Source: Deltaproteobacteria bacterium (GTDB lineage Bacteria > Bdellovibrionota > UBA1018). Taken from it: a stretch of DNA of 64,000 nt. A program made the position numbers and the translations under genes. Location of the stretch: the NCBI GenBank assembly GCA_013286765.1, contig JABDFB010000001.1:1-64000 (forward strand). The letters are read 5' to 3'. The notes beneath the pieces are model-generated. The model worked only from the letters and a program-made list of their open reading frames with translations, was not told the origin of the DNA and ran no database searches. Below are positions 54,957 to 62,548 of the stretch, one piece after another; position 1 is the first letter of the stretch, and every line of letters starts with the position of its first letter.

Positions 54957-56124
54957 ATGGCAACTTTATCCGGTCTGACCGTTCTTTCTCCGTACGAAAT
55001 TGATACTCGATTAAGCGAGTTGAGCCAGAAACTAGATTTCCTACGAGGTTCGCTTTGACCTCGCTTCAAAACAAAGGCGCATTCAGGAGCTGACGGATTT
55101 ATCCCTGCGAGACGGCTTTTGGAATGACCACCGAAAAGCCAAGACTCTGACACAGGAAAAATCACGGCTCGAATCTGAAATCAAGGAATTCACTGAGCTC
55201 GAGGGCGCATTTAACGATGCTCAGACACTCTTCGAATTGGCGAAGGAAGAAAAAGACGAGAAAGCACTAACGGAAGTCTCAGAGTTAGTTACTAAGCTCG
55301 CGCCACAGTTCGAGCGGGTCGAATTTCATAAAATGCTCTCCGAAGAAGGGGACCCGAAAAACGCCATCCTCACCATCAATGCCGGTGCAGGTGGAACAGA
55401 GTCGCAAGACTGGGCGCAGATGCTATTGCGCATGTACCAGCGTTGGGCTCAGGATAAGGGCTTTCGGGTAGAGTTGATCGATGCACTGACAGGTGAAGAA
55501 GCCGGTATCAAGAACGCCACTCTCAATATTATTGGTCCCTACGCCTATGGACTTCTCAAATCAGAAGCGGGTGTGCATCGTCTGGTGAGAATCTCACCAT
55601 TTGATTCGAACGCAAGGCGTCATACCTCTTTCTCCAGTGTTTTTGTGACCCCCGAAGTGGATGATGATTTTGAAGTGGTAATCAATCCCGCCGATCTACG
55701 TATCGACGTATACCGCGCCGGTGGAAAAGGTGGCCAAGGCGTAAACACGACCGACTCTGCGGTTCGAATTACCCACATGCCATCGGGGATTGTTGTAGCT
55801 TGCCAGCAAGAACGATCGCAGATCAAAAATAAAGATCTCGCGATGAAAGTTCTGCGATCGCGCCTTTACGAACGTTACCTAGAAGAAGAGCGGAAAAAAC
55901 AAGCTGCGATCGAAGAGACTAAAAAGGATATCGCTTGGGGCAGTCAAATTCGGTCTTATGTTCTGCATCCATATAGAATGGTGAAAGACCACCGCACCGG
56001 ATTCTCCGTTGCTACTGCCGAAAAAGTTTTGGACGGTGAACTCGATGAATTCATACGTTCGTTTCTCACTTGTCGAATTACGGGGCAGTGGGCAAAAACT
56101 GGAGCGACAGACGACCTAACATAG
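54957..56124 (+). CDS. prfB: Peptide chain release factor 2, programmed +1 frameshift
   Basis: RF2 reads UGA and UAA. ATG 54957 (AGGAGGG upstream) opens a 33-codon frame ending CTT TGA at 55053-55058; after a +1 shift translation continues GAC CTC GCT to 56124. The protein is about 388 aa. Landmarks: the SPF tripeptide for stop recognition (RISPFDSNARRHTSF) and the catalytic GGQ in GGKGGQGVNTTDSAVRI. The shift is the classical autoregulation of RF2 level. Confidence 0.95.
55047..55059 (+). promoter_or_regulatory. prfB programmed frameshift site
   Basis: CTTTGAC at 55053-55059 is the standard slippery CUU-UGA-C. The preceding GAGGTTCG (from 55045) gives a weak internal Shine-Dalgarno (GAGGT) at the usual short spacing. 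The standard AGGGGG is reduced here to GAGG. Confidence 0.85.
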
Positions 56125-56192
56125 GTTAAGATACCGAATGGACAGTTGGTGAAAGGCTGTTCATTCAATCTATTTAACCTGGAGTCGTTCAT

Positions 56193-57155
56193 ATGGGGAA
56201 GTCGAGCACAGGGAGCAATAAATCAAGTCATACGCAAAGCAGCGGGGCACAATCAGAAAAACAAAGTGACGATTACGATGCGCATCGTAGTAAAAACAAA
56301 AATAGTCGTCCTACCGGCAATGGAATTCAGGGCGATTTCGTAAAAAAGCTCGAACCTTTTCTCGAGGGTCTCTACAAATATTATTTTCGTTGTGACGTTA
56401 CCGGTTGGGAAAATATGCCGGCGGATAAAGCGTTGTTTGTAGGCAATCACAATGGAATGATTACTTACGAAGTATTGATGATGTTCTACGCTTGGTGGAA
56501 AAAATTTGGCAATGAGCGAAAAGCCTTAGGTTTAGCGCATAATGTCGCGTTAAATAATCCGTTCTTTAAGTGGCTAATTCCAAAAATTGGTGCAATTCCC
56601 GCAAATCCTGAAAAGGCTTTAGCAGCTCTGAATAATGGCTATTCTTTACTTGTGTATCCCGGGGGGGAGAAAGAGGCATTTAGGCCCTACACTGAACGAA
56701 AGAAAGTCGATTTCTATCAGCGAAAGGGTTTTATTCGTCTCGCGCTCAACGCGAAGGTGCCTATCGTTCCAGTTGTGAGCATCGGGGCTCACGAGAGCTA
56801 CGTCATCCTTAGCCGTGGCGAAGAAATCGCCAAGAGACTGGGCTTATATGACAAGTATCGCTTACATGGAGTTCCCATCACTTTTCGATCGCTCTTTTTG
56901 ATGTGGTGTCTGACAACGGGCGTTTTTACTTTCTTCCCGCTGCTCTTGGTTCCATCTGTGGCGCTGAGTTTATTCATCCCCATGCCCGCTAAAATGACTT
57001 TTAAAATTCTGCCGCCTATCGATGTGACTGCTTTGTACGATCACTCAAAAGATGAGGAGTCTAATCTCCAGACTATCTATAATCATATCTTAGCGGCGAT
57101 GCAGAGCGCCCTGACGGAAGGCTATGCGCAGCGGAGACTTCCGGTTATAGGGTGA
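56193..57155 (+). CDS. PlsC/DAGAT-like acyltransferase
   Basis: 320 aa. A Ser/Asn/Lys-rich N-terminal tail of about 45 residues precedes the acyltransferase domain. GNHNGMITYE occupies the usual NHxxxxD place, with Thr where the catalytic acid is expected. VYPGGEKEAFRPYTERKKVDFYQRKGFIRLA matches the PGG/E motif of the DAGAT/PlsC-like family, and KVPIVPVVSIGAHESYVIL follows. Two hydrophobic segments are near the C-terminus (FLMWCLTTGVFTFFPLLLVPSVALSLF). It likely acylates a lipid at the inner membrane; the substrate is unknown. Confidence 0.82.
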   Translation: MGKSSTGSNKSSHTQSSGAQSEKQSDDYDAHRSKNKNSRPTGNGIQGDFVKKLEPFLEGLYKYYFRCDVTGWENMPADKALFVGNHNGMITYEVLMMFYAWWKKFGNERKALGLAHNVALNNPFFKWLIPKIGAIPANPEKALAALNNGYSLLVYPGGEKEAFRPYTERKKVDFYQRKGFIRLALNAKVPIVPVVSIGAHESYVILSRGEEIAKRLGLYDKYRLHGVPITFRSLFLMWCLTTGVFTFFPLLLVPSVALSLFIPMPAKMTFKILPPIDVTALYDHSKDEESNLQTIYNHILAAMQSALTEGYAQRRLPVIG

Positions 57156-57211
57156 CGAGAGGTCAGCGGTGCGTCTTCAGAAAGCGTCCGTTGTGAATGA
57201 TGAACTGCGTG

Positions 57212-57805
57212 TCATTGAGATTGGGATTGGGATAGAGATGGCGAAGAGATCTTGACGACGGCGTGAACGACAGCTTCCTTTACTTTTTGGACTTCTTCTT
57301 TCGAAGTACCGTCGCCTAATTCAGTGTGAATTGTCTGATAGAGATAGTCGAGGCTCGTTTTGCCCTGCTGTAGGTTCTGTCCTATTTGGAAGCTAAGATT
57401 TCTGGCAAAGCTCTCATCGTAGCCAATATTCCGAAGCTCTTCGATGAGAAAATCATGAAACTTAGTGAAGTTATAAATGTTCTCCTTATTTTCCTCTGCG
57501 GTAACAGGTGGCTGCTGATGGGACTTCGCTAATTTCGCGCTGTTTCCACTGGCAGACCCAATTGCTTTGGGGGCCGGCGCTTGGGTGGAATCAATAGGCT
57601 GAGAGGCCTTGATGCTCTTAAGATGGGCTTCGGACTTTACGTTGTTTTGCAAGCCGTTTAGATCCGCACCTTTGTTTTGGACCATATATCCTGTTATGGC
57701 TGAGATAACAGCAATTATAAATAAAAAAAAGATAATCAAAAAAACGGGAATTGATTTAGGCTTTTTATTGAGTAAGGTTAGCATTTCAATCAATTCCCGT
57801 AGCAT
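57212..57805 (-). CDS. Membrane-anchored protein of unknown function
   Basis: 197 aa; ATG 57784 is a possible shorter start. One membrane helix (FLIIFFLFIIAVISAITGYMV) is followed by an Ala/Ser/Pro/Gln-rich linker and a helical domain (FTKFHDFLIEELRNIGYDESFARNLSFQIGQNLQQ, EEVQKVKEAVVHAVVKI). The family is not recognised. It is 13 bp downstream of the Cys-rich protein on the same strand. Confidence 0.6.
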   Translation of the reverse strand: MLRELIEMLTLLNKKPKSIPVFLIIFFLFIIAVISAITGYMVQNKGADLNGLQNNVKSEAHLKSIKASQPIDSTQAPAPKAIGSASGNSAKLAKSHQQPPVTAEENKENIYNFTKFHDFLIEELRNIGYDESFARNLSFQIGQNLQQGKTSLDYLYQTIHTELGDGTSKEEVQKVKEAVVHAVVKISSPSLSQSQSQ

Positions 57806-57818
57806 TATTGATCCTTTC

Positions 57819-58205
57819 TTACCAGCAGCTGCTTAGGTAGAAGCTGATGGAACGAGCCTCTTCATCTCGCTTGCCTTCATGGTAGGTGTTTTTGCAGCAA
57901 TCCTGCATTTGCAACGAGATTCTGGCTTGATTACAGTCTGAGAATCCTCCTCCTGATACCTGGCAGGTTTTTCCAATCGCGAGTTTTCCCCAGCAGGAGT
58001 GCGTTCCAGTAGCAGATTTAAATGCAGGAACAGTTCCTGGTCCGCTGGGAGCTCGTGGAAAGCCAGGCCCAGGGAATCCTATGGGAGGTCCCATAAAAGC
58101 GTCATCCTGAAAATCCCGCGAAGTTTGTGGAGAGTCTGTGAAGGCAGACGCTGTGAGTACTAAAAAAGATAAAACACTAGCTGTTAATATTTTAAGACGA
58201 TTCAT
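57819..58205 (-). CDS. Small secreted cysteine-containing protein
   Basis: 128 aa with a clear signal peptide (ILTASVLSFLVLTASAFTDS). A Gly/Pro-rich stretch (MGPPIGFPGPGFPRAPSGPG) precedes a C-terminal domain with six cysteines (SCWGKLAIGKTC, DCNQARISLQMQDCC, SSCW), likely disulfide-bonded. No family recognised. In the accessory stretch next to tRNA-Asp. Confidence 0.65.
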   Translation of the reverse strand: MNRLKILTASVLSFLVLTASAFTDSPQTSRDFQDDAFMGPPIGFPGPGFPRAPSGPGTVPAFKSATGTHSCWGKLAIGKTCQVSGGGFSDCNQARISLQMQDCCKNTYHEGKRDEEARSISFYLSSCW

Positions 58206-58399
58206 AAAAATTATTTCCCCTTGCTTAGTAGATGTCGTGTGAATGAAACATGCAGGCGGCTTGTTTTATTGCAACACGGAATAACGCAGGTGCTTCAGTT
58301 CGTCAAGATGGATTATAAAATAATTTATGAATATTATTTAACAATATAAATATTATTATAAGAATAACTTTAATTTTAATGCGCCTTTAGAAAACGTAC

Positions 58400-58790
58400 T
58401 TAAATCTCGTGACATGGCGTCGGACCTTCAACAAAAGGCGCGTGCGAACGGTTTTTTAGAATGTGCAGTTCTGCATGGGGCAGGTGATCTTGCGTTGACA
58501 TAATCCTCTAACTAAAGAAAGAGGATTCCCTTGGTGCTTTCGCCACCCTTATGTATCGCCGGCGTGAACGACGGCGTTTAAAAAATGAAATTTATGATAA
58601 AAGTTTTCACCGCATCCGGAAAAGCCAGACAGTATTCTAGACTGAGCATCCCTCCCAAAGACTGGCCGAGCAAGTGAATTTTCTTTAGCCCGAGACTCTG
58701 CCGCAAAATGTATGGACTGGAGCGTATCCTGAAATGCATTAGATGGACATCACAGCCCACCTGAAACTAGCGGCAACCAACATGCAGCAT
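58400..58790 (-). pseudogene. Remnant of an alpha/beta-hydrolase (BioH/esterase-like)
   Basis: A 60-codon fragment (58578-58760) reads LGLKKIHLLGQSLGGMLSLEY, with the nucleophile elbow GxSxG. About 90 bp further on, another frame (58400-58497) reads DHLPHAELHILKNRSHAPFVEGP and ends in a stop; this is a typical hydrolase C-terminus with the catalytic His. The middle part (cap domain and acid) is missing and the frames differ. The gene is therefore decayed by an internal deletion and frameshift. The surroundings (58206-58864) are otherwise empty and AT-rich. Confidence 0.7.
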
Positions 58791-58864
58791 TAAAAATGAC
58801 AATATTTGAAAACCAATTGACATTGCCCCTATCCTAGAATACTTGTTGCTCTTCCGTAAAGCGC

Positions 58865-58941
58865 GGGGGTGTAGTTGAGTTGGTTACAACGTCGCCCTGT
58901 CACGGCGAAGGTCGTGGGTTCGAGTCCCATCACTCCCGCCA
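58865..58941 (+). tRNA. tRNA-Asp (anticodon GTC)
   Basis: 77 bases with encoded CCA. The acceptor stem pairs GGGGGTG with CACTCCC (one G-U). The anticodon stem-loop CGCCCTGTCACGGCG has GTC, and the T arm GTGGGTTCGAGTCCCAT contains TTCGA. A typical D-arm precedes. Confidence 0.96.
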
Positions 58942-58983
58942 ATAGCAAAAGGTCCGAAAGCATGCTTTCGGGCCTTTTGCTAT
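58942..58983 (+). terminator. Terminator-like hairpin after tRNA-Asp
   Basis: 20-bp arms (ATAGCAAAAGGTCCGAAAGC against GCTTTCGGGCCTTTTGCTAT, one G-U pair) with a 2-base loop, starting one base after the tRNA CCA. A U-rich stretch is inside and just after the right arm. It likely ends the tRNA transcript and could work in both directions. Confidence 0.75.
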
Positions 58984-59106
58984 TTAATGGGTCATGCCCC
59001 TCGTTTTGATGGAGAGCTACCAGAGACCCGGTGCTGATAATAATAGTGTACTAAAAAATACGGGTTTAGTTGCTGATTTAAATGCGCCGTGTTATTTTCC
59101 TGCGCT

Positions 59107-59465
59107 ATGAAGTTTGAACTTAGGAGCAGTCTAGCTCTTTTATTTGTGGTGTCGTATTCATTGTCCGCATTCAGGCACTCACCGTTGAGCAAGTTAGAGA
59201 ATTGAGTATTTACGGCAGCCGCGTTAGCGCAATCACAGCTCTGCAAATGACTTACTTTTCGCCTCAACTGATTTCTGGATTTGGTGCAGATGATCGTCTC
59301 AGAAACTTTCTGACTGACGAGCATATCCCTCAGCTTACCCAAGGACAGATTCAAGCGCTCACTATTGAACAAATTCGAGAGTTACGAATTTACAGTGGTA
59401 GACGGCAGGCGTTGCTATCCCGTCCTGGTTTGTTGACTCCTGCCCAAAGACAGGCATTACAATAG
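59107..59465 (+). pseudogene. Secreted LT-repeat protein with a frameshift
   Basis: ATG 59107 opens a perfect signal peptide (MKFELRSSLALLFVVSYSLSA) that ends in a stop at 59205. One base away, a second frame carries IQALTVEQVRELSIYG and, 60 residues on, the repeated unit IQALTIEQIRELRIY, ending LLTPAQRQAL. A single missing base near 59165-59172 would join the two. No ribosome site precedes the ATG. It could be a real gene with a sequencing slip or a decayed secreted repeat protein. The LTxEQIxxL units are amphipathic helices. No family is assigned. Confidence 0.55.
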
Positions 59466-59650
59466 TAATAGTGGATCTAGGCCGCTGACTGTAAATTTAT
59501 ACGGTAAGGCGCATAAACTAAAGCATTGCAGTAGAATTAGTCTTAACATATTTAACATTAGTATTGAACATAAAGAATATTTATTATAATTCTATTTATT
59601 ATTTGCAATTGTGAATTATGTAATTGTGAATTTTAAATAAGGATAAAAAA

Positions 59651-60589
59651 ATGAGAGATATCTATTTATTAGTATTAATGTCGCTCTATTGCTGTTCTAT
59701 AACTGCTGCATATGCTAGCGAACAAAAAGAACAGGCCCCCGATCCTTTCGCTTTAGTTGTACAGAGTTCTGAGGGTCATCAAACAGACAAGCTTGGTACA
59801 GACGAGCATTTCGAAGATTTAACTAATTCTCTTTTAAATCCCATTAGCTTTGATAGCTCAAGTTCTTCATTTTCTGGACAGTTATTGGACTCTCCACCAC
59901 TGAATCCGTCGTCTCATTTTACTCCTGTAATGCCGATGTCTCTGGCTTCGTCAAATACTTCACAAAATAGTTCGTATCCACGAACTCTGGTACAAGGATG
60001 TTCACCAAGTGGTCCTTATAGCGTTCTTCCTATAGCTCAATGGCAAATGGAATCTGCTAGGGCCGCTGTACTTCAACAGAGTACTTCACCCAAGAAGTTA
60101 CCTCGGAAGGTCAGTTCTTCTAGTTACTCATCTACTCAAAGTGGTTCCTCTACTCATTCTTTAGCTAATGTATTGGCCAGTTCGTCTAGTTCATTTGGTA
60201 GTTCATCTAGCAGCGCTTCTTCAGTGGGCTCAAATTTCACTAGTAGTACGAGCAGTTTAAGCAGCACCACTTCACCTAAAAAACGTTCCGCAAGTCCTCG
60301 AAAGAGAAAAGCACCCGCTTCAAATTCCTCATCCTTGCCACAACAGCCGCTGCCTGCAGGAAAAGGTTCCCCAGTAAAGCGTCCTCTCTACGGGACTCCT
60401 TATGGGTGCGGACACTGCAAAACGGCCATTAACAGTAAAAAGAACCTTCTTGCGCACATAGAACTCTATCACCCCGAGAGCGGCCGTAACAAAGTATCTG
60501 TCTGTAGAATTTGCAACTTTATTAGCTTCACTGATTCTGACCTAAAATGGATAGAAAAGCATATGGAAGAGCAACATAAGGGACGCTAA
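59651..60589 (+). CDS. Secreted serine-rich protein with NLS-like cluster and two C2H2 zinc fingers
   Basis: 312 aa. A signal peptide (LLVLMSLYCCSITAAYA) ends near residue 22, with AAGGATAAAAAA as a weak ribosome site. Residues 30-240 are Ser/Thr-rich low complexity. A basic cluster PKKRSASPRKRKA at 209-221 looks like a bipartite nuclear localisation signal. At the C-terminus are two C2H2 fingers: C253-x2-C256-x12-H269-x4-H274 (YGCGHCKTAINSKKNLLAHI) and C285-x2-C288-x15-H304-x4-H309. Signal peptide plus NLS plus eukaryote-type fingers suggests an exported host-nucleus effector. That is inference; nothing in the window gives a dedicated secretion route. Its composition is AT-rich and it sits next to the tRNA-Asp stretch. 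Confidence 0.75.
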   Translation: MRDIYLLVLMSLYCCSITAAYASEQKEQAPDPFALVVQSSEGHQTDKLGTDEHFEDLTNSLLNPISFDSSSSSFSGQLLDSPPLNPSSHFTPVMPMSLASSNTSQNSSYPRTLVQGCSPSGPYSVLPIAQWQMESARAAVLQQSTSPKKLPRKVSSSSYSSTQSGSSTHSLANVLASSSSSFGSSSSSASSVGSNFTSSTSSLSSTTSPKKRSASPRKRKAPASNSSSLPQQPLPAGKGSPVKRPLYGTPYGCGHCKTAINSKKNLLAHIELYHPESGRNKVSVCRICNFISFTDSDLKWIEKHMEEQHKGR

Positions 60590-60717
60590 ACGCCACTGCG
60601 TTTCAAATGCTTCCTGGGACCTGGTTGCAATCCAAACGAAATTAATCAACGTATTGATCACATCTAGGTAAGGAACTGTGCTAAAAGGTCCTCTTTACAA
60701 GAAAAGAGAAGTCTATT

Positions 60718-62370
60718 GTGCTTAAATTTAACGAATTTAATTTAAATCCGTCACTCATGCGCGCTATTACCGAACTTGGCTATGAGAAGCCTAGTCCCAT
60801 TCAAGAGCAGGCCTTGCCTATTCTCCTAGGTGATCCCGTTGATTTCTTAGGGCTAGCGGCAACGGGAACCGGTAAAACCGCTGCGTTTGCGATCCCCCTG
60901 TTAGAAAAGATAAACAGCTCCAGACGAAATGTTCAGTCCCTTGTTTTGTGTCCTACACGAGAATTAGCTTTACAAGTAGCTGATCAGATCAACTTATTGG
61001 GAAAGCATATGGGCATTCAGGCTCTTGCCGTTTACGGTGGAGCCAGCTTTGCGGATCAAATGCACGGGCTCAGACGGGGAGTTCAAATTATTGTAGGAAC
61101 CCCAGGTCGTGTTGTGGATCATATAGAACGAGGAACCCTTGAGCTAAACAGCATTGAGACGGTCGTACTTGATGAAGCCGATGAAATGATCTCCATGGGA
61201 TTTAAGGATGAACTCGAAAAGATTCTGGAAAGTATCCCAGAGGAATATTCCAACATCTGGCTTTTTTCGGCCACAATGAGCAATGAAGTTCGTAAAGTAG
61301 TGGATGAATATCTGGACGATCCTAAACAAATCCATGTCAATAAAACAGAACTTCTCCCAGAAGCTGTAAAACAGATCTATTACGTAACTCAAGAAGCCAA
61401 TAAACCAGAAGTACTTTGTAAGTTGGTCGACGCGGCTGATGATTTTTATGGGCTCGTTTTCTGCCAGACTAAAGCTTTAGTAGTAGAGCTGACTCAATAT
61501 CTCAAGGGTCGAAATTATTTAGTCGACTGCCTTCACGGAGATATGGATCAAAAAGCACGCGAGCGCACGGTAAAGGCATTTAGAGAACGCAAAGCTAGCC
61601 TGCTCATCTGTACGGATGTCGCGTCTCGAGGGCTGGACGTTAAAGATATTACTCACGTCATTAACTATTCGCTTCCACGTGAATTGGATCATTATATTCA
61701 TAGAATCGGTCGAACTGCTCGTAGCGGAAAGTCAGGGTTCGCTCTTAGCCTCGTTACAGCCAGCCACCGCGGGCTCATTCCTCAGATTGAAAGATTGACG
61801 AAAAGACGGATTGAAGAAGGACAAATTCCTACTCGCAAAGATATTGGACTGAAGAAAATTTCAAAAGTATTAACACGATTTGAAAATCAAACTTCATATA
61901 TGCGCGTTACTGAATTGATGGGTAATTCCTGGAAAGACGCTATAGCCGGGATGCTTCCTGAGGAAATTACAGCTCGTTTTCTTTCCATGATGTTGCCGGA
62001 GATATTCGCCACGCGCGAGGAACTAGATGCGCATAAGTCAGTGAATCATAGTCCGACACATCACAATCACTCCGATGCAAGGGAAGGTAATCCCCGACGT
62101 GAGACAGACCACCGGGCAAATCATCGAAAAGATCGTCAGGCAGACCGCCGGGGGGATCATCGGGCAGAACACCGATCAGACCATCGGGCGGAAGGTCGGC
62201 CGAATCATCAGGATCGAGGATTTGTAAAAAAAGACTCGCATTCAAAAAAAGGAGCGCAAAAAAATCACCGCTTCATCTCTCGTCATAATAATGGCAAGGG
62301 TAACGACAAGGGCAAAGGCAACTTTCAGGGGAACTCGCAAAGAAACTCCCAGAAACATTTTGCGCGATAA
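60718..62370 (+). CDS. deaD: DEAD-box ATP-dependent RNA helicase, CsdA/DeaD-like
   Basis: 550 aa, GTG start with AAGAGAAG upstream. Two RecA domains: Q motif FNEFNLNPSLMRAITELGYEKPSPIQ, Walker A AATGTGKT (48-54), PTRELALQ, TPGR, DEAD in VVLDEADEM, SAT, and motif VI HRIGRTARSG. A C-terminal helical domain follows (about 390-440). The last 110 residues are a low-complexity tail of DHR/NHR/DRR units and then Lys/Asn/Gln-rich sequence, likely RNA-binding. It remodels structured RNA, often in cold or ribosome assembly. The symbol is given with caution. Confidence 0.93.
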   Translation: MLKFNEFNLNPSLMRAITELGYEKPSPIQEQALPILLGDPVDFLGLAATGTGKTAAFAIPLLEKINSSRRNVQSLVLCPTRELALQVADQINLLGKHMGIQALAVYGGASFADQMHGLRRGVQIIVGTPGRVVDHIERGTLELNSIETVVLDEADEMISMGFKDELEKILESIPEEYSNIWLFSATMSNEVRKVVDEYLDDPKQIHVNKTELLPEAVKQIYYVTQEANKPEVLCKLVDAADDFYGLVFCQTKALVVELTQYLKGRNYLVDCLHGDMDQKARERTVKAFRERKASLLICTDVASRGLDVKDITHVINYSLPRELDHYIHRIGRTARSGKSGFALSLVTASHRGLIPQIERLTKRRIEEGQIPTRKDIGLKKISKVLTRFENQTSYMRVTELMGNSWKDAIAGMLPEEITARFLSMMLPEIFATREELDAHKSVNHSPTHHNHSDAREGNPRRETDHRANHRKDRQADRRGDHRAEHRSDHRAEGRPNHQDRGFVKKDSHSKKGAQKNHRFISRHNNGKGNDKGKGNFQGNSQRNSQKHFAR

Positions 62371-62404
62371 TGGATTGAGCTAGTTGGAACGAAGTTTGGA
62401 ATTA

Positions 62405-62548
62405 ATGCCTTATTATATTGTAGGTATTCTTGTTATTTTAGTTGGGTTTGTGATTCTTCTCGCCAGTGACTACTATGCTAAAAATCCGGGTAACTCTCAT
62501 TACAACAGTAATTATATCAATAATAGCTCTATACCCGAATCGAACTAA
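62405..62548 (+). CDS. 47-residue membrane peptide
   Basis: ATG 62405 to TAA 62548 encodes MPYYIVGILVILVGFVIL, a single membrane helix, then a short Asn/Ser/Tyr-rich tail. It overlaps the convergent histidine-kinase 3' end by 20 bp. Only a weak GGA precedes it. It could be a small envelope peptide or chance. Confidence 0.4.
   Translation: MPYYIVGILVILVGFVILLASDYYAKNPGNSHYNSNYINNSSIPESN

Noticed and set aside
61967..62245. Asp/Pro/Leu/Gly repeat frame antisense to the helicase tail
   Set aside because: It is the mirror of the helicase tail repeats, with no start signal of its own.
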